Part shown: piece after piece, positions 1-8,948 of the stretch
Position numbering within the stretch: position 1 is the first letter of the stretch
Layout: each line of letters starts with the position of its first letter
Assembly (NCBI RefSeq): GCF_001424185.1
Contig: NZ_LMOM01000001.1
Location: 275,256 to 339,255 of the forward strand
From: Deinococcus sp. Leaf326
Lineage (GTDB): Bacteria; Deinococcota; Deinococci; Deinococcales; Deinococcaceae
Reading direction: 5' to 3'
DNA: 64,000 nucleotides
Notes under the pieces: model-generated
Database searches by the model: none
What the model was told of the DNA's origin: nothing
Seen by the model: the letters and a program-made list of their open reading frames with translations, nothing else
Made by a program: the position numbers and the translations under genes

Positions 1-232
1 ACACCGCCAGCGGCCAACCTGCCGCCGGGGCCTCGCCCGACGGGGTATATAGGCGCGCGGGCAGTTCGGAGGCGGGGCCGGGCAGCGTCAGGTCGCGCAC
101 GGGGCCGATGCCCACGGGGCGGCCCGGCAGCGCCGAGACACTCTGGCCGGCGCGCATCTGCTCGATGCTGGTGGGCAGGGGCATCCCCGCAAGATGCTTC
201 AGGAGAGCCTGGACGGAGGGATCAAGGGGCAT
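1..232 (-). CDS. alpha/beta hydrolase (HSL/esterase type), N-terminal part only
   Basis: The gene starts at ATG 232 and runs off the left edge, so only about 77 residues are visible. The product begins MPLDPSVQALLKHLAGMPLP and continues with a segment reading ARLYTPSG...GWPLAV. This is the pattern that precedes the oxyanion HGGG motif in alpha/beta hydrolase fold-3 (hormone-sensitive-lipase-like) esterases. The HGGG and the catalytic Ser, Asp and His would lie outside the window. A weak GAGG sits a few bases before the start and no leaderless -10 box is seen. The family call rests on N-terminal resemblance only. Confidence 0.55.
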   Translation of the reverse strand, partial: MPLDPSVQALLKHLAGMPLPTSIEQMRAGQSVSALPGRPVGIGPVRDLTLPGPASELPARLYTPSGEAPAAGWPLAV

Positions 233-485
233 GGTGAACCTCGGCTGTGAAAAGGGAGGGGCGAACAGGGCTAGAAGCCCGGCCACCGCAGGGCTGGGCT
301 TCCAGGAACGACACCGGAAAAGGTGCGCGGAGTATACGCCTGGCCTATCGACTCTCTCCTGCGGGCACCTTTGAGGAGACCCCACGAAGTTCCAAGACCG
401 TGCCACTACCTCGCCATTCCCGCTGCGGCGCCTTCTGTTCAATATTCGCGCTACCCAGTCGGTCCTAGACTTGGCGGTGTCCTCC
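233..485. other. intergenic region without recognised gene
   Basis: About 250 bases lie between the hydrolase start and the end of the ABC permease. Both flanking genes are on the minus strand. Short ORFs here have no ribosome site or -10 box, and no clear hairpin terminator was found. Confidence 0.5.
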
Positions 486-2180
486 CTACTCCAGCCGGTC
501 GAGTCGGGTCCAGCCCAGACGCAGGCTGAGGGCCGTGCCCAGCACCGTCACCAGGGCCAGACCTGCCAGGCCCAGCAGCCCCTCGGGCGTGCCCAGGGCC
601 GCGTAGCCGGGGTAAAGGTCGGGGCGCAGGACGCTGGCGGTCGCGGGCCGCGCGAGCAACAGCAGGCACAGCACCGAGTAGGCCAGCGACAGACCCATGA
701 AGGCCAGTCCGCCGGGACTGACGCCGATCTCGCTGGGGTTGTCGGCCTCGAAACGCGGCGCGGCGGCCCCCAGCCCCACCCCCAGCGCCGTGATGACGAA
801 GGCGTTGCTGACCGACACGAGCACGCTCAGCAGGAGCAGTGTGGGACCGAGGGCCATGCTCAGGGCGCTGGCGACCCCCATCACGAGGCCCAGCACGAGC
901 GTGACCGGCAGCACGCCCAGAAACTTGCTAACCACCAGTTGCCGGGGGCTGAGGGGCGCGGTGCGCAGCAGCCAGTACGCCCGGCCCTCCTGCGACACGG
1001 CCGGAAAGGCGAGGCGCACTGCCACCCCGGCCACGATAAAGCCCTGAAACGCGAGCTGGATATACCCCAGGATGCTCCGGAACTGCGGCACCGGAATGGG
1101 CACGGCCCGCACGCTCACGAGGTATACGCCCGCCAGCGCCACCACGATCAGCAATTGGCTCCACTGCGTCGGGTCGCGCAGGGTCAGGCGCAGGTCCTTG
1201 AAGGCGAGGGAACCGCCGGTGCCCAGGCGCCCCAGCGCGCGCTCGCCCCAGGAGGCTGGGCGGGGCCGGGGATCAAGCTTCGGGCGGCTGGAGTCGAGTG
1301 CCCGCGCCCAGCCCTCCTGGTAGGCGCGGGCGGCCAGAGCGGCCGAGCCAAGCAGCAGCCCGGCCGTGAGCAACGCCAGTGGCAGCAGCGGCCAGACAAG
1401 CGTGCCGTGCGCCGCCCCCCAGATGCCCTGCGCGGCCCACGACGGCGGCAGAAAGGGGCTGGTGGGGCCGGCGAACTGCCGCAGCAGGGCGTCGAGCTTC
1501 TCGGGGTCCTGCGCGCGCTGCACGAGGACTTCGGGCCGCAGGGCGCGGATGGCGTACACCAGCCCCGCACTGATGAGGACGCCGAGCGCCGTGCTCACCT
1601 CGCGCACCCGGCCCACCGGGGCCACGCGCATGAGGAGCACCGCCAGCAGTGCCCCCAGCCCGACCGGCGCGGCAAAGGTCAGGAGATCGGCGAGCACCAT
1701 GACCGGGTAGGCCCACGTGGGGGCACGGAAGTAGGCAGCGACGGTGAGGAGCAGCGGCAGGGTCAGGGCGACGGGCACGAGCGCTGCGTTCAGGAACGTC
1801 TCGAAGACCTTGAGGGCAAAGACGCGCCACGTGCTGATCGGCCCGGTGAGCAGAAAGTTCAGGTCGTCGCTGAGGTACAGCGTCTGGATGGCGGTGGTCG
1901 TGGCGCTGAAGGTCACGCCGCTCGTCAGGGTGATGAGGCCAATTTCGAGCACGCGCCCGAACACGTTCAGGCCCAGGTCGCCGAAACGGCCCAGGAACGT
2001 CAGCGCCTGCCAGGTGCCCCAGACCTCGGCCCACAGCAGTCCCGCGCCCAGCAGCGCCAGGAAGAGCAGCCCGGCGCGCGGCGCGCGGCGCAGGGCGTGC
2101 CCCAGGGCGGTGGCCTTGAGGCGCAGCAGGCTGGGACGGCGCGGGGACGTGCTCATGCGGGGCGCGGGCCGGACCGTCAT
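486..2180 (-). CDS. ABC exporter permease subunit
   Basis: This 564-residue polytopic membrane protein has roughly twelve hydrophobic segments, for example around residues 37-55 and 140-160 and a cluster at the C-terminal end. It is large for an ABC-2 permease and resembles the fused, double-length permeases of bacterial efflux ABC systems. Its start codon overlaps the stop of the upstream ATPase gene by four bases (ATGA), so the two are translationally coupled and very probably form one transporter. The substrate is not evident. The N-terminus MTVRPAPRMSTS... contains a second ATG that could be the true start, but the coupling favours the first. Confidence 0.8.
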   Translation of the reverse strand: MTVRPAPRMSTSPRRPSLLRLKATALGHALRRAPRAGLLFLALLGAGLLWAEVWGTWQALTFLGRFGDLGLNVFGRVLEIGLITLTSGVTFSATTTAIQTLYLSDDLNFLLTGPISTWRVFALKVFETFLNAALVPVALTLPLLLTVAAYFRAPTWAYPVMVLADLLTFAAPVGLGALLAVLLMRVAPVGRVREVSTALGVLISAGLVYAIRALRPEVLVQRAQDPEKLDALLRQFAGPTSPFLPPSWAAQGIWGAAHGTLVWPLLPLALLTAGLLLGSAALAARAYQEGWARALDSSRPKLDPRPRPASWGERALGRLGTGGSLAFKDLRLTLRDPTQWSQLLIVVALAGVYLVSVRAVPIPVPQFRSILGYIQLAFQGFIVAGVAVRLAFPAVSQEGRAYWLLRTAPLSPRQLVVSKFLGVLPVTLVLGLVMGVASALSMALGPTLLLLSVLVSVSNAFVITALGVGLGAAAPRFEADNPSEIGVSPGGLAFMGLSLAYSVLCLLLLARPATASVLRPDLYPGYAALGTPEGLLGLAGLALVTVLGTALSLRLGWTRLDRLE

Positions 2181-2950
2181 CCGGCAGCCTGCTCGCGCTG
2201 GCGGGCGACCTCGGTCTGTTCGGCCTCCAGCAGCCGGAAGAAGATGCGCTCCAGGCTGTCGCCGTGGACGCCCCCCGCCTCGGTACCGGTCTGGGCGCGC
2301 AGGTCGTCAAGGGTCCCCTCGCCCAGCACGCGGCCCCGGTCGAGGACGACCAGGCGGTCGCACACGGCCTCGGCCAGCGGCAGCGAGTGGGTGGTGAGCA
2401 GCACCGTGCGGCCCCGGTCGGCGTGCGCCCGGAACAGTTCGCGCACCTGCCGCGCGGCGTGGGGGTCCAGGCCCACCATCGGCTCGTCCACGATCAGGAC
2501 CGGCGGGTCGGGCAGCAGCGCGGCCACGATGGCGACCTTCTGGCGCATGCCGTGCGAGTAGGTTTCCAGCAATTCGTTGCCGAAGTCGGTCAGGCGGAAG
2601 AACTCCAGCCAGCGGTCGATCTCGGGGGCGGCGTTCGGCACGCGGTAGAGGTCGCCCACGAAGCGCAGCAGCTCGCGCGCCGTGAGCTTGCCGTACAGGT
2701 AGGGCCGGTCGGGGATGTACCCGAAGGCGGCCTTGGCGCGCACCGGCTCGCGCCACACGTCGAACCCCTGCACGCGCACCGTGCCCGAGGTCGGGCGGGT
2801 CAGGCCCACGAGCGCGCGGATGGTGGTGGTCTTACCCGCGCCGTTGCTGCCCAGCAGCCCGAACACCGCGCCCGGCTGCACCGTGAAGCTCAGGTCGGAC
2901 ACGGCCAGGTGGGTGCCGTAGCGCTTGCTGTAGTGGCTGACCTCGATCAT
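2177..2950 (-). CDS. ABC exporter ATP-binding subunit
   Basis: A 257-residue ABC ATPase. It shows Walker A (GLLGSNGAGKTT, about residues 33-44), a slightly divergent signature motif (YSHGMRQK), Walker B followed by the D-loop (VLIVDEPMVGLD) and the H-loop (LLTTHSL). The domain is of the DrrA/CcmA-like efflux type. It is the first gene of a two-gene operon with the permease downstream, whose start overlaps this stop. A TACGCT -10 box ends 7 bases before the ATG, so the mRNA is probably leaderless. Confidence 0.9.
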   Translation of the reverse strand: MIEVSHYSKRYGTHLAVSDLSFTVQPGAVFGLLGSNGAGKTTTIRALVGLTRPTSGTVRVQGFDVWREPVRAKAAFGYIPDRPYLYGKLTARELLRFVGDLYRVPNAAPEIDRWLEFFRLTDFGNELLETYSHGMRQKVAIVAALLPDPPVLIVDEPMVGLDPHAARQVRELFRAHADRGRTVLLTTHSLPLAEAVCDRLVVLDRGRVLGEGTLDDLRAQTGTEAGGVHGDSLERIFFRLLEAEQTEVARQREQAAG

Positions 2951-2957
2951 GGCGCCC

Positions 2958-2963
2958 AGCGTA
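2958..2963 (-). promoter_or_regulatory. leaderless -10 box for the ABC operon
   Basis: TACGCT, 7 bases before the ATG at 2950. Confidence 0.6.
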
Positions 2964-3021
2964 GGCGGCGGGGTCTGTCGGGGGTGTTACGGGGGGACGG
3001 GCAGACGGGTGAGGCTGCCTT

Positions 3022-3738
3022 TCAATCGCTGACCGGTTGCGGCTCCGGCAGCACCTCGCGGTAGATAAGGTCGCCAGTCACGCGCCGGGCCAGCGTCTCG
3101 AAGGCGGCCTGCCGCGCCGATGGCTCCGGGGCGGTCAGGAGGGTACGCAGTTCGGCGGCGAGGTCGGGCGCCCGGCCCCCCAGGTCGCGCGCCCAGTGCT
3201 CGCGCTTGACCATCCACCAGCCGTTCCGGGCATACAGCAGCGGCATGAGCTGGCGCGAGAGCGCCGTGAGCACCGTCACAGCGTGGACCGGGTCGCCTGC
3301 GTCAGCCTGCGCGCGTCCGTCCATCAGTTCCTCGATCAGGGCGAAGCGTTCGGCCTCGGTCGGCAGGCGTGGCGTGAGGCCGGCAGCGTAGCGTGCCCGC
3401 GCCTAGGCACACAGGTCGTCCAGCTCGGGGTGGGGCAGCGCGGGCCGCCCCTGGGCGAACATGGCGACGGTGGCCGCGTCCCCGGCGGCCAGCAGGGCGC
3501 GGATCTGGCGCGCGGGGTTGTGAAACACCTCGACGTGGACGCCCCGCACCGTGAAGTTGCTGCGCCAGCGCCGGTCGCCGTCCACCACAGCGTGGAAATC
3601 CAGGTCGCTGTGTTCATTCCCCTCGCCCCGCGCTGCCGAGCCACACCACAGCGCCGCGTACACGCCAGGGGTCGCCCGAAGGCGCTTTAGCGCACCGGGA
3701 AGAGCGGCTTCGAGGCGGACCTGGGCAGGGTCGGGCAT
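3022..3738 (-). pseudogene. nucleotidyltransferase-domain gene interrupted by one in-frame TAG
   Basis: From ATG 3738 the frame encodes 111 residues containing a minimal nucleotidyltransferase motif (CGSAARGEGNEHSDLDFHAV): the G-S signature followed by D-x-D metal-binding residues. The frame meets TAG at 3403-3405. The same frame then stays open for 126 further codons, to the stop at 3022-3024, encoding a helical segment typical of the C-terminal half of aminoglycoside-type nucleotidyltransferases. The uninterrupted product would be about 238 residues. No frameshift is needed, so a single base change explains the break. It could be a recent pseudogene, a sequencing error, or a shortened but functional N-terminal protein. 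A TACGCT box lies 5 bases upstream of the start. Confidence 0.75.
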
Positions 3739-3743
3739 GGGGC

Positions 3744-3749
3744 AGCGTA
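3744..3749 (-). promoter_or_regulatory. leaderless -10 box for the nucleotidyltransferase gene
   Basis: TACGCT, 5 bases before the ATG at 3738, which is slightly close. Confidence 0.45.
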
Positions 3750-3785
3750 GCGGCTTCGCCCAGGCATCTGCCTGGGCCGAATGGC

Positions 3786-4895
3786 TCAGCCCCGGCCGCG
3801 CACCTCGAAGCCCTCGGCGCGCAGGATTTCGGCAGCGCGCGCGACCTCCTCGGGCGATTCGAGGCCGAGTTTCAGCGCGCCGCCCTCCTCGCGGATCGCC
3901 AGCACCTCGATATCCTTGATGTTCACGCCCGCCGCTCCCAGCGCCTGCGTCACCGCGCCGATCTGGTTGGGCCGGTCGGGCACCGCCACCACGAGGTCGT
4001 GCTTGGGGGGCAGCAGGCTGCGCTTGACCACCGGCAGGCTGTCGCGGGTGCGCTTGCCCTCGGTGGCGGCGGCAAGCAGTTCCTCGGGGTCGTCGAGATC
4101 GGCCTCCAGGCGCTCGAGCTGCCGCCGGAAACGCCCCAGGGCCTCGCGCAGGGCCAAGCGGTTCTCGACGACCATGTCGCGGCTCATACGCGGGTCGCCG
4201 CTCGCCACGCGGGTCAGGTCACGGAAGCCTCCGGCGGCCAGCAGGCTCAGACGCTCGTCGCGGGCCACCATGTGCGTCAGGGCGAGGCTGGCGAGGTACG
4301 GCAGGTGACTGACGGTCGCCACGAGCGCGTCGTGCGCGTCGGGCGGCATGACCACCGGGGCGGCTCCCAGGGCGACGACCAGTTCACGGGCGCGGCTCAG
4401 GGCGGTCAGGGGGGTGTGGTCCGTGGGGGTCAGCACCCACACGGCGTTTTCCAGCAGCGCGGCGCGGGCGTGCGTGACCCCGCCGCGCTCGCTGCCCGCC
4501 ATCGGGTGCCCGGCGACGAACTGTCGCACGCCCAGCGCTTCCATCTCGGCGGCGATGCCCGACTTCACGCTGCCCACGTCGGTGACCAGGGCGGCCGGGT
4601 TCAGAAAGGGCGCGAGGTCGCGCGCCAGCGGCGAGAGGGTCCGCATCGGCGAGGCCAGCACCACGAGGTCGGCCGTGCGCAGCCATTCGCCGGGGCTGGT
4701 GCGAATCTCGTCGACCACGCCCAGCGCCTGGGCCTCGCGCAGCACCTCGGGGTTGGCGTCGTAGCCGATGACCCGGCGGGCCAGCAGCCGCTGGCGCAGC
4801 CCCAGCGCCACGCTGCCGCCAATGAGTCCCACGCCCGCCACCACCGCCGTCTCGAAGGGAAAGGTCGCGGTGTCGGGCAGCGAGGCGGCGCACAT
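3786..4895 (-). CDS. tyrA: prephenate dehydrogenase with C-terminal ACT domain
   Basis: A 369-residue cytosolic enzyme that converts prephenate to 4-hydroxyphenylpyruvate with NAD in tyrosine synthesis. The N-terminal Rossmann motif VAGVGLIGGSVAL (about residues 19-31) binds NAD. The motif GHPMAGSERGG carries the conserved His and Ser/Glu region of the prephenate dehydrogenase family, and VSHLPYLAS is also conserved. Residues from about 300 onward (LVVAVPDRPNQIGAVTQALG) form an ACT domain, which suggests feedback control by tyrosine; that is an inference from the family. It stands alone, not beside other aro genes. The start is fixed by a TAGCCT box 7 bases upstream. Confidence 0.93.
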   Translation of the reverse strand: MCAASLPDTATFPFETAVVAGVGLIGGSVALGLRQRLLARRVIGYDANPEVLREAQALGVVDEIRTSPGEWLRTADLVVLASPMRTLSPLARDLAPFLNPAALVTDVGSVKSGIAAEMEALGVRQFVAGHPMAGSERGGVTHARAALLENAVWVLTPTDHTPLTALSRARELVVALGAAPVVMPPDAHDALVATVSHLPYLASLALTHMVARDERLSLLAAGGFRDLTRVASGDPRMSRDMVVENRLALREALGRFRRQLERLEADLDDPEELLAAATEGKRTRDSLPVVKRSLLPPKHDLVVAVPDRPNQIGAVTQALGAAGVNIKDIEVLAIREEGGALKLGLESPEEVARAAEILRAEGFEVRGRG

Positions 4896-4902
4896 GGGGG
4901 CG

Positions 4903-4908
4903 AGGCTA
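4903..4908 (-). promoter_or_regulatory. leaderless -10 box for tyrA
   Basis: TAGCCT, 7 bases before the ATG at 4895. Confidence 0.6.
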
Positions 4909-4993
4909 GCACGGGCTTTTGTAGGCCGGACGTGGCCGGTTCAGACGGGCGGGGGCGTCCGGCCGGGCCGAACTCCCGCGCGGCGGCGGCTGC

Positions 4994-4999
4994 TACAGT
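4994..4999 (+). promoter_or_regulatory. leaderless -10 box for the TSUP transporter
   Basis: TACAGT, 6 bases before the GTG at 5006. It supports the GTG start. Confidence 0.6.
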
Positions 5000-5005
5000 C
5001 CGCTG

Positions 5006-5758
5006 GTGCCCGGCCCCGAAGTGCTGCTCTACGGTCTTCCCCTCGCCTTTCTGGCGGGCTTCATCGACGCGGTGGCGGGGGGCGGCGGCACCATCACGCT
5101 GCCCACGCTGCTCCTTATGGGACTGAACCCCGCCCAGGTCGTGGCGACCAACAAGCTGCTGGCCATCTTCGGTTCGGGCAGCGCCACCGTGCAGTACTGG
5201 CGCAAGGGCCATGTCGACCGGGCCCTGGTGCTGCGCCTGGTGCCGCTGGCCCTGCTGGGCAGCGCGCTGGGGGCCTACCTCGTGCACTTCGTGTCACCGG
5301 CCGCCTTCCAGACACTCGTCGGGGTGGTCATTCTGGGCGTAGGGGTGCTGGTGCTCGCCAACAAGCGCTTCGGGCTCGAAGACCGCTACCCCGGCCTGAC
5401 GACCCGCACGCTGGTCCTCACCCTACCGGGCGCGCTGGTCATCGGCATGTACGACGGCTTTCTCGGCCCCGGCACCGGCACGTTCCTGATGTTTCTGTTC
5501 GCGCTCGCGGGCTTCAATCTGGTCCGGTCGAGTGGCAACGCCCGCGCCATCAACTTCGCCACGAACCTGGGCGCCTTCCTGTTTTTCCTCACGAGCGGCC
5601 AGATGGTGTGGTGGATCGGGCTGCCGATGGGCGTCGCCAACGCGCTGGGGGCCATGCTGGGCGCCCGGATGGCGATGCTGCGCGGCTCGGCGTTCGTCAA
5701 GTGGATGTACGGCGGCATCGTCTTGCTGGTGGCCGCACGCCTCTTTTTCCTGCGCTGA
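5006..5758 (+). CDS. TSUP (TauE/SafE) family anion permease
   Basis: A 250-residue inner-membrane protein with about eight hydrophobic helices. It has the family's duplicated motif: an N-terminal [18 protein letters not shown], and a mid-protein [19 protein letters not shown]. The family moves sulfur-containing or organic anions such as sulfite, sulfoacetate or taurine products. The substrate here cannot be predicted, because no sulfur gene is adjacent apart from msrA 96 bases downstream, which is not proof of a link. GTG 5006 is chosen because it follows a TACAGT box by 6 bases. Confidence 0.88.
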   Translation: MPGPEVLLYGLPLAFLAGFIDAVAGGGGTITLPTLLLMGLNPAQVVATNKLLAIFGSGSATVQYWRKGHVDRALVLRLVPLALLGSALGAYLVHFVSPAAFQTLVGVVILGVGVLVLANKRFGLEDRYPGLTTRTLVLTLPGALVIGMYDGFLGPGTGTFLMFLFALAGFNLVRSSGNARAINFATNLGAFLFFLTSGQMVWWIGLPMGVANALGAMLGARMAMLRGSAFVKWMYGGIVLLVAARLFFLR

Positions 5759-5842
5759 GGCCACTGACCCGGCGTCTTGACCTTGCTTTAACGCTCCGGC
5801 CCGACCGTGCCCTGCGTTTCCCTCCGCGGAGGCCGGACGCGC

Positions 5843-5848
5843 GAGACT
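5843..5848 (+). promoter_or_regulatory. variant leaderless -10 box for msrA
   Basis: GAGACT, 6 bases before the ATG at 5855. The first base departs from TANNNT, so this is weaker than the others. Confidence 0.35.
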
Positions 5849-5854
5849 GCCCCG

Positions 5855-6418
5855 ATGACGAACGGACTTCAAGGCAAGGAACAGGCGATTTTCGCCGGCG
5901 GCTGCTTCTGGTGCACCGAAGCGGTCCTCAAGGATGTGCGGGGCGTGGATAGGATCGAGAGCGGCTACATCGGCGGCGCGGTGCCCAACCCCACCTACCG
6001 TGCGGTGTGCGGCGGCGAGACCGGCCACGCCGAGGCGGTGCGCGTGACCTTCGACCCTGCGCAGGTGAGCTACAAGGACCTGCTGGGCCTGTTTATGGCG
6101 ACGCATGACCCGACCAGCCTCAACCGCCAGGGCGCCGACGTGGGCACGCAGTACCGCAGCGCCGTGTTTCCGCTCAGCGCCGAGCAGGAGCGTGAGACCC
6201 GCGAGGTCTTCGCCGAACTCGGCGAGCAGAACGTCTTCGACCGGCCCATTGTGACCACCATCGAGCCCGCGACCGAGTTCTACGTGGCCGAGGACTATCA
6301 CCAGGACTACTACGCCAACAATCCCCGCCAGCCCTACTGCACCGCCGTGATCGCCCCCAAGGTCGCCAAGCTGCGCAAGTCCTACGGCGACCGCCTCAAG
6401 GCCCACACCCAGGTCTGA
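5855..6418 (+). CDS. msrA: peptide-methionine (S)-S-oxide reductase
   Basis: A 187-residue enzyme that reduces methionine S-sulfoxide in oxidised proteins. The family motif GGCFWCTE is near the start, and Cys17 is the expected catalytic residue. The conserved YIGG, GHAEAV and the FTxHDPT-like segment ([21 protein letters not shown]) are present, as is [12 protein letters not shown] near the C-terminus. The frame is open further upstream to 5807, but the residues before MTNGLQGKE are not family-like, so ATG 5855 is preferred. In an oxidation-tolerant genus this is a standard protein-repair enzyme. It appears monocistronic. Confidence 0.95.
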   Translation: MTNGLQGKEQAIFAGGCFWCTEAVLKDVRGVDRIESGYIGGAVPNPTYRAVCGGETGHAEAVRVTFDPAQVSYKDLLGLFMATHDPTSLNRQGADVGTQYRSAVFPLSAEQERETREVFAELGEQNVFDRPIVTTIEPATEFYVAEDYHQDYYANNPRQPYCTAVIAPKVAKLRKSYGDRLKAHTQV

Positions 6419-6425
6419 GCTTCCG

Positions 6426-6442
6426 GGCCGCGCCCCGCGGCC
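6426..6442. terminator. small GC hairpin after msrA
   Basis: A 7-bp perfect inverted repeat with a 3-base loop directly follows the msrA stop. There is no T tract, so termination is uncertain. Confidence 0.3.
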
Positions 6443-6537
6443 GAGCGGCGTTCTCCACAGCAAGTCGCTGGAGGACACTGTTCTTGTTCAGGATGTCCCG
6501 CGGCGTTCGGGGGTTCTCTGGCGGCCGTCTCCCGGCC

Positions 6538-7305
6538 TCAGAGGCCGCCCGGCTGGAGGGGTTTACGCGCCAGCTCCAGCAGTTCGGCCCGCACGGCGGC
6601 GGCGTCCCGGGGGCGGGCGCGGCGGTCCGGGCGCGTGAGCGAACGCCACAGCGGCGTCAGCGGGTCGCGGGTCATGGGCGCGGCGTCACCGGGCGTCAGG
6701 AGCTGACCGTGGATTCCCCAGCCCAGCAGCACGCCCACCCCGTACAAATCGCTCTCGGGACCCTGCGGCTCGCCGCGCGCCGCTTCGGGGCTCAGGAAGG
6801 CGCCGGTCCCGATCCGGGTGGGCAGCGGCAGCGGCTCGAAGGCACGGCCCGAGAGGTCGTAGTCCACCAGTTTGGCGGCGCCCTCCGGCTCCACGATGAT
6901 GTTGTCGGGCTTGATGTCGCGGTGAACCAGCCCGCGTCCGTGCAGGTAGCCCAGGCCGTCGAGCAGATGCGTCAACGTGAGCAGGAAGGCCTGGCGCTCG
7001 GCCAGCAGCGCCGGACGCGAGACGTACCGCTGAAACAGGGTCTGCCCGCGCGCATAGGTCAGGATCAGGGCCGGGCTGCCCTCCAGGGTGGTGCGGGCCA
7101 GCACCGGAGCGAGGCGGGGATGGAGCAGCCCCGCACCGTGGGCGTATTCGCGCTCGGCAAATTCGGCGAGGTGATCCGGGAACACCTTGACCGAGCGCGG
7201 CTGGCCCTCCTGGTCCACGGCGAAATACACGGCGCTGTGCGACCCGCGCCCGAGCAGGCGAACGAGCCGCACGCCGTCTCCGATCACGCTTCCGGCAACT
7301 GCCAT
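6538..7305 (-). CDS. small Ser/Thr protein kinase
   Basis: A 255-residue protein that is almost only a Hanks-type kinase domain, with no transmembrane or sensor part. Visible motifs are the glycine loop [11 protein letters not shown] (about 18-28), the ATP-binding lysine in PRSVKVF (Lys40), the catalytic loop HRDIKPDN (118-125) and the metal-binding motif, which reads DYD (138-140) instead of DFG. SPEAARG replaces the usual APE motif. The core Lys-Asp-Asp catalytic residues remain, so activity is plausible. A GTG at 7314 could also start the protein, but it abuts the TAGATT box. ATG 7305 lies 9 bases after the box and is preferred. No phosphatase or FHA partner is adjacent. Confidence 0.85.
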   Translation of the reverse strand: MAVAGSVIGDGVRLVRLLGRGSHSAVYFAVDQEGQPRSVKVFPDHLAEFAEREYAHGAGLLHPRLAPVLARTTLEGSPALILTYARGQTLFQRYVSRPALLAERQAFLLTLTHLLDGLGYLHGRGLVHRDIKPDNIIVEPEGAAKLVDYDLSGRAFEPLPLPTRIGTGAFLSPEAARGEPQGPESDLYGVGVLLGWGIHGQLLTPGDAAPMTRDPLTPLWRSLTRPDRRARPRDAAAVRAELLELARKPLQPGGL

Positions 7306-7314
7306 GCGTCTCAC

Positions 7315-7320
7315 AATCTA
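7315..7320 (-). promoter_or_regulatory. leaderless -10 box for the kinase gene
   Basis: TAGATT, 9 bases before the ATG at 7305. It argues against the GTG at 7314 as start. Confidence 0.5.
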
Positions 7321-7376
7321 GCCTATGTGCGGCGCAGGGAAGCCGCGAGGGCGGCGCGGGAAGGTGGCCCGGAGGT

Positions 7377-8228
<852 letters not shown>

Positions 8229-8304
8229 GGCGTCTCCGGGGAAGGCTCAGGGCCGGGGGGCGGTCAACGGCGCACGCGCCCTGACCGCCCCCCGGTGCCC
8301 CGAG

Positions 8305-8478
8305 TCACTCGCCCCAGTCCTCCGCTTCCTGCGGAGCGGCTTCCAGACGGGGCGGGTCCACCGAGACGACTTCGTATTCCACGCCTGTGTCCTCGTCAAT
8401 GACCAGTTCTCCCAGTTCGGGGTTGGTCAGTTCGATGAGGGCTCCAGTTTCAGGGTTTTCAAATTGAACAGTAGGCAT
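8305..8478 (-). CDS. lysW: amino-group carrier protein LysW, cysteine-less form
   Basis: A 57-residue acidic protein, MPTVQFENPETGALIE..., ending in EAEDWGE. The terminal EDWGE is the hallmark of LysW, whose last glutamate carries the lysine (or arginine) intermediates. The core NPELGELVIDED also matches LysW. Thermus LysW, as recalled from memory, binds zinc through CPEC...CEDC; here the equivalent positions read NPET and DEDT, so all four cysteines are replaced. The start has a good AAGGAG site 7 bases upstream and no close leaderless box, unlike most single genes here. It lies between the zinc-ribbon gene and lysX. Its carrier function is inferred from the intact C-terminus and from lysX. 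Confidence 0.88.
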   Translation of the reverse strand: MPTVQFENPETGALIELTNPELGELVIDEDTGVEYEVVSVDPPRLEAAPQEAEDWGE

Positions 8479-8545
8479 CGTAATCTCCTTGCGTTTGATA
8501 GGTTAAAGGCAGATTCTTTTTTCGTTTGATATTGTCTAGGCAGCT
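8479..8545 (-). promoter_or_regulatory. AT-rich leader of lysW with two direct repeats
   Basis: This 67-base spacer is strikingly AT-rich for the window. It holds CGTTTGATA twice, at 8492-8500 and 8523-8531 on the plus strand, 31 bases apart (three helical turns). It ends in the AAGGAG ribosome site of lysW. The layout suggests a repeated protein-binding site or an RNA element, but no known riboswitch was recognised. Confidence 0.4.
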
Positions 8546-8902
8546 TTAGAGCGTGGACATGTTCTGCTCGCCACCCTCCGCCTCGAACTCCAGTTCAATC
8601 CGCGCCTGGCAATGGGGACAGGCCACGAGGCTGACGGCCGCGCCGTCCGCACTCTCGATCATCGGCGCGGCGCTGAGCAGCTCATCTGTGACCTCGAATT
8701 CCTCGCCGCAGTTGGGGCACTCGGTGAGAATGCCCAGCAGTTCCAGCTCGAAGTCTTCTGCGCCGCCGTTACGGGTCACTTCCATCTCGGCGCTGCACGA
8801 ATCGCAGACGATCACGTCGCCGGGGTGCAGCTCCGCACGGTCCTCGGCGCTGAGTTCCAGCACCTCGCCGCACACAGGACAGTCTATTTCCAGGGTTGCC
8901 AT
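8546..8902 (-). CDS. double zinc-ribbon protein upstream of lysW
   Basis: A 118-residue acidic protein of unknown function. Two zinc ribbons are visible: Cys8, Cys11 / Cys33, Cys36 (CPVC, CDSC) and Cys62, Cys65 / Cys95, Cys98 (CPNC, CPHC). The first ribbon with its ELS...VIVCDSC spacing resembles LysW-type zinc knuckles, but the carrier tail EDWGE is absent; the protein ends GGEQNMSTL. It is the first gene of a probable operon with lysW and lysX. A role in the lysine pathway is a guess from position only. It starts 6 bases after a TAGAAT box. Confidence 0.75.
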   Translation of the reverse strand: MATLEIDCPVCGEVLELSAEDRAELHPGDVIVCDSCSAEMEVTRNGGAEDFELELLGILTECPNCGEEFEVTDELLSAAPMIESADGAAVSLVACPHCQARIELEFEAEGGEQNMSTL

Positions 8903-8908
8903 ACCCCG

Positions 8909-8914
8909 ATTCTA
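8909..8914 (-). promoter_or_regulatory. leaderless -10 box for the zinc-ribbon gene
   Basis: TAGAAT, 6 bases before the ATG at 8902. Confidence 0.6.
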
Positions 8915-8948
8915 CCGGGCGGCAAAAGGACCGGGCGGAGTGGCCTTC

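Noticed and set aside
471..2561. 696-residue plus-strand open frame across the ABC genes
   Set aside because: Gln/Arg/Gly-rich shadow of the minus-strand permease and ATPase; no family motif or start signal.
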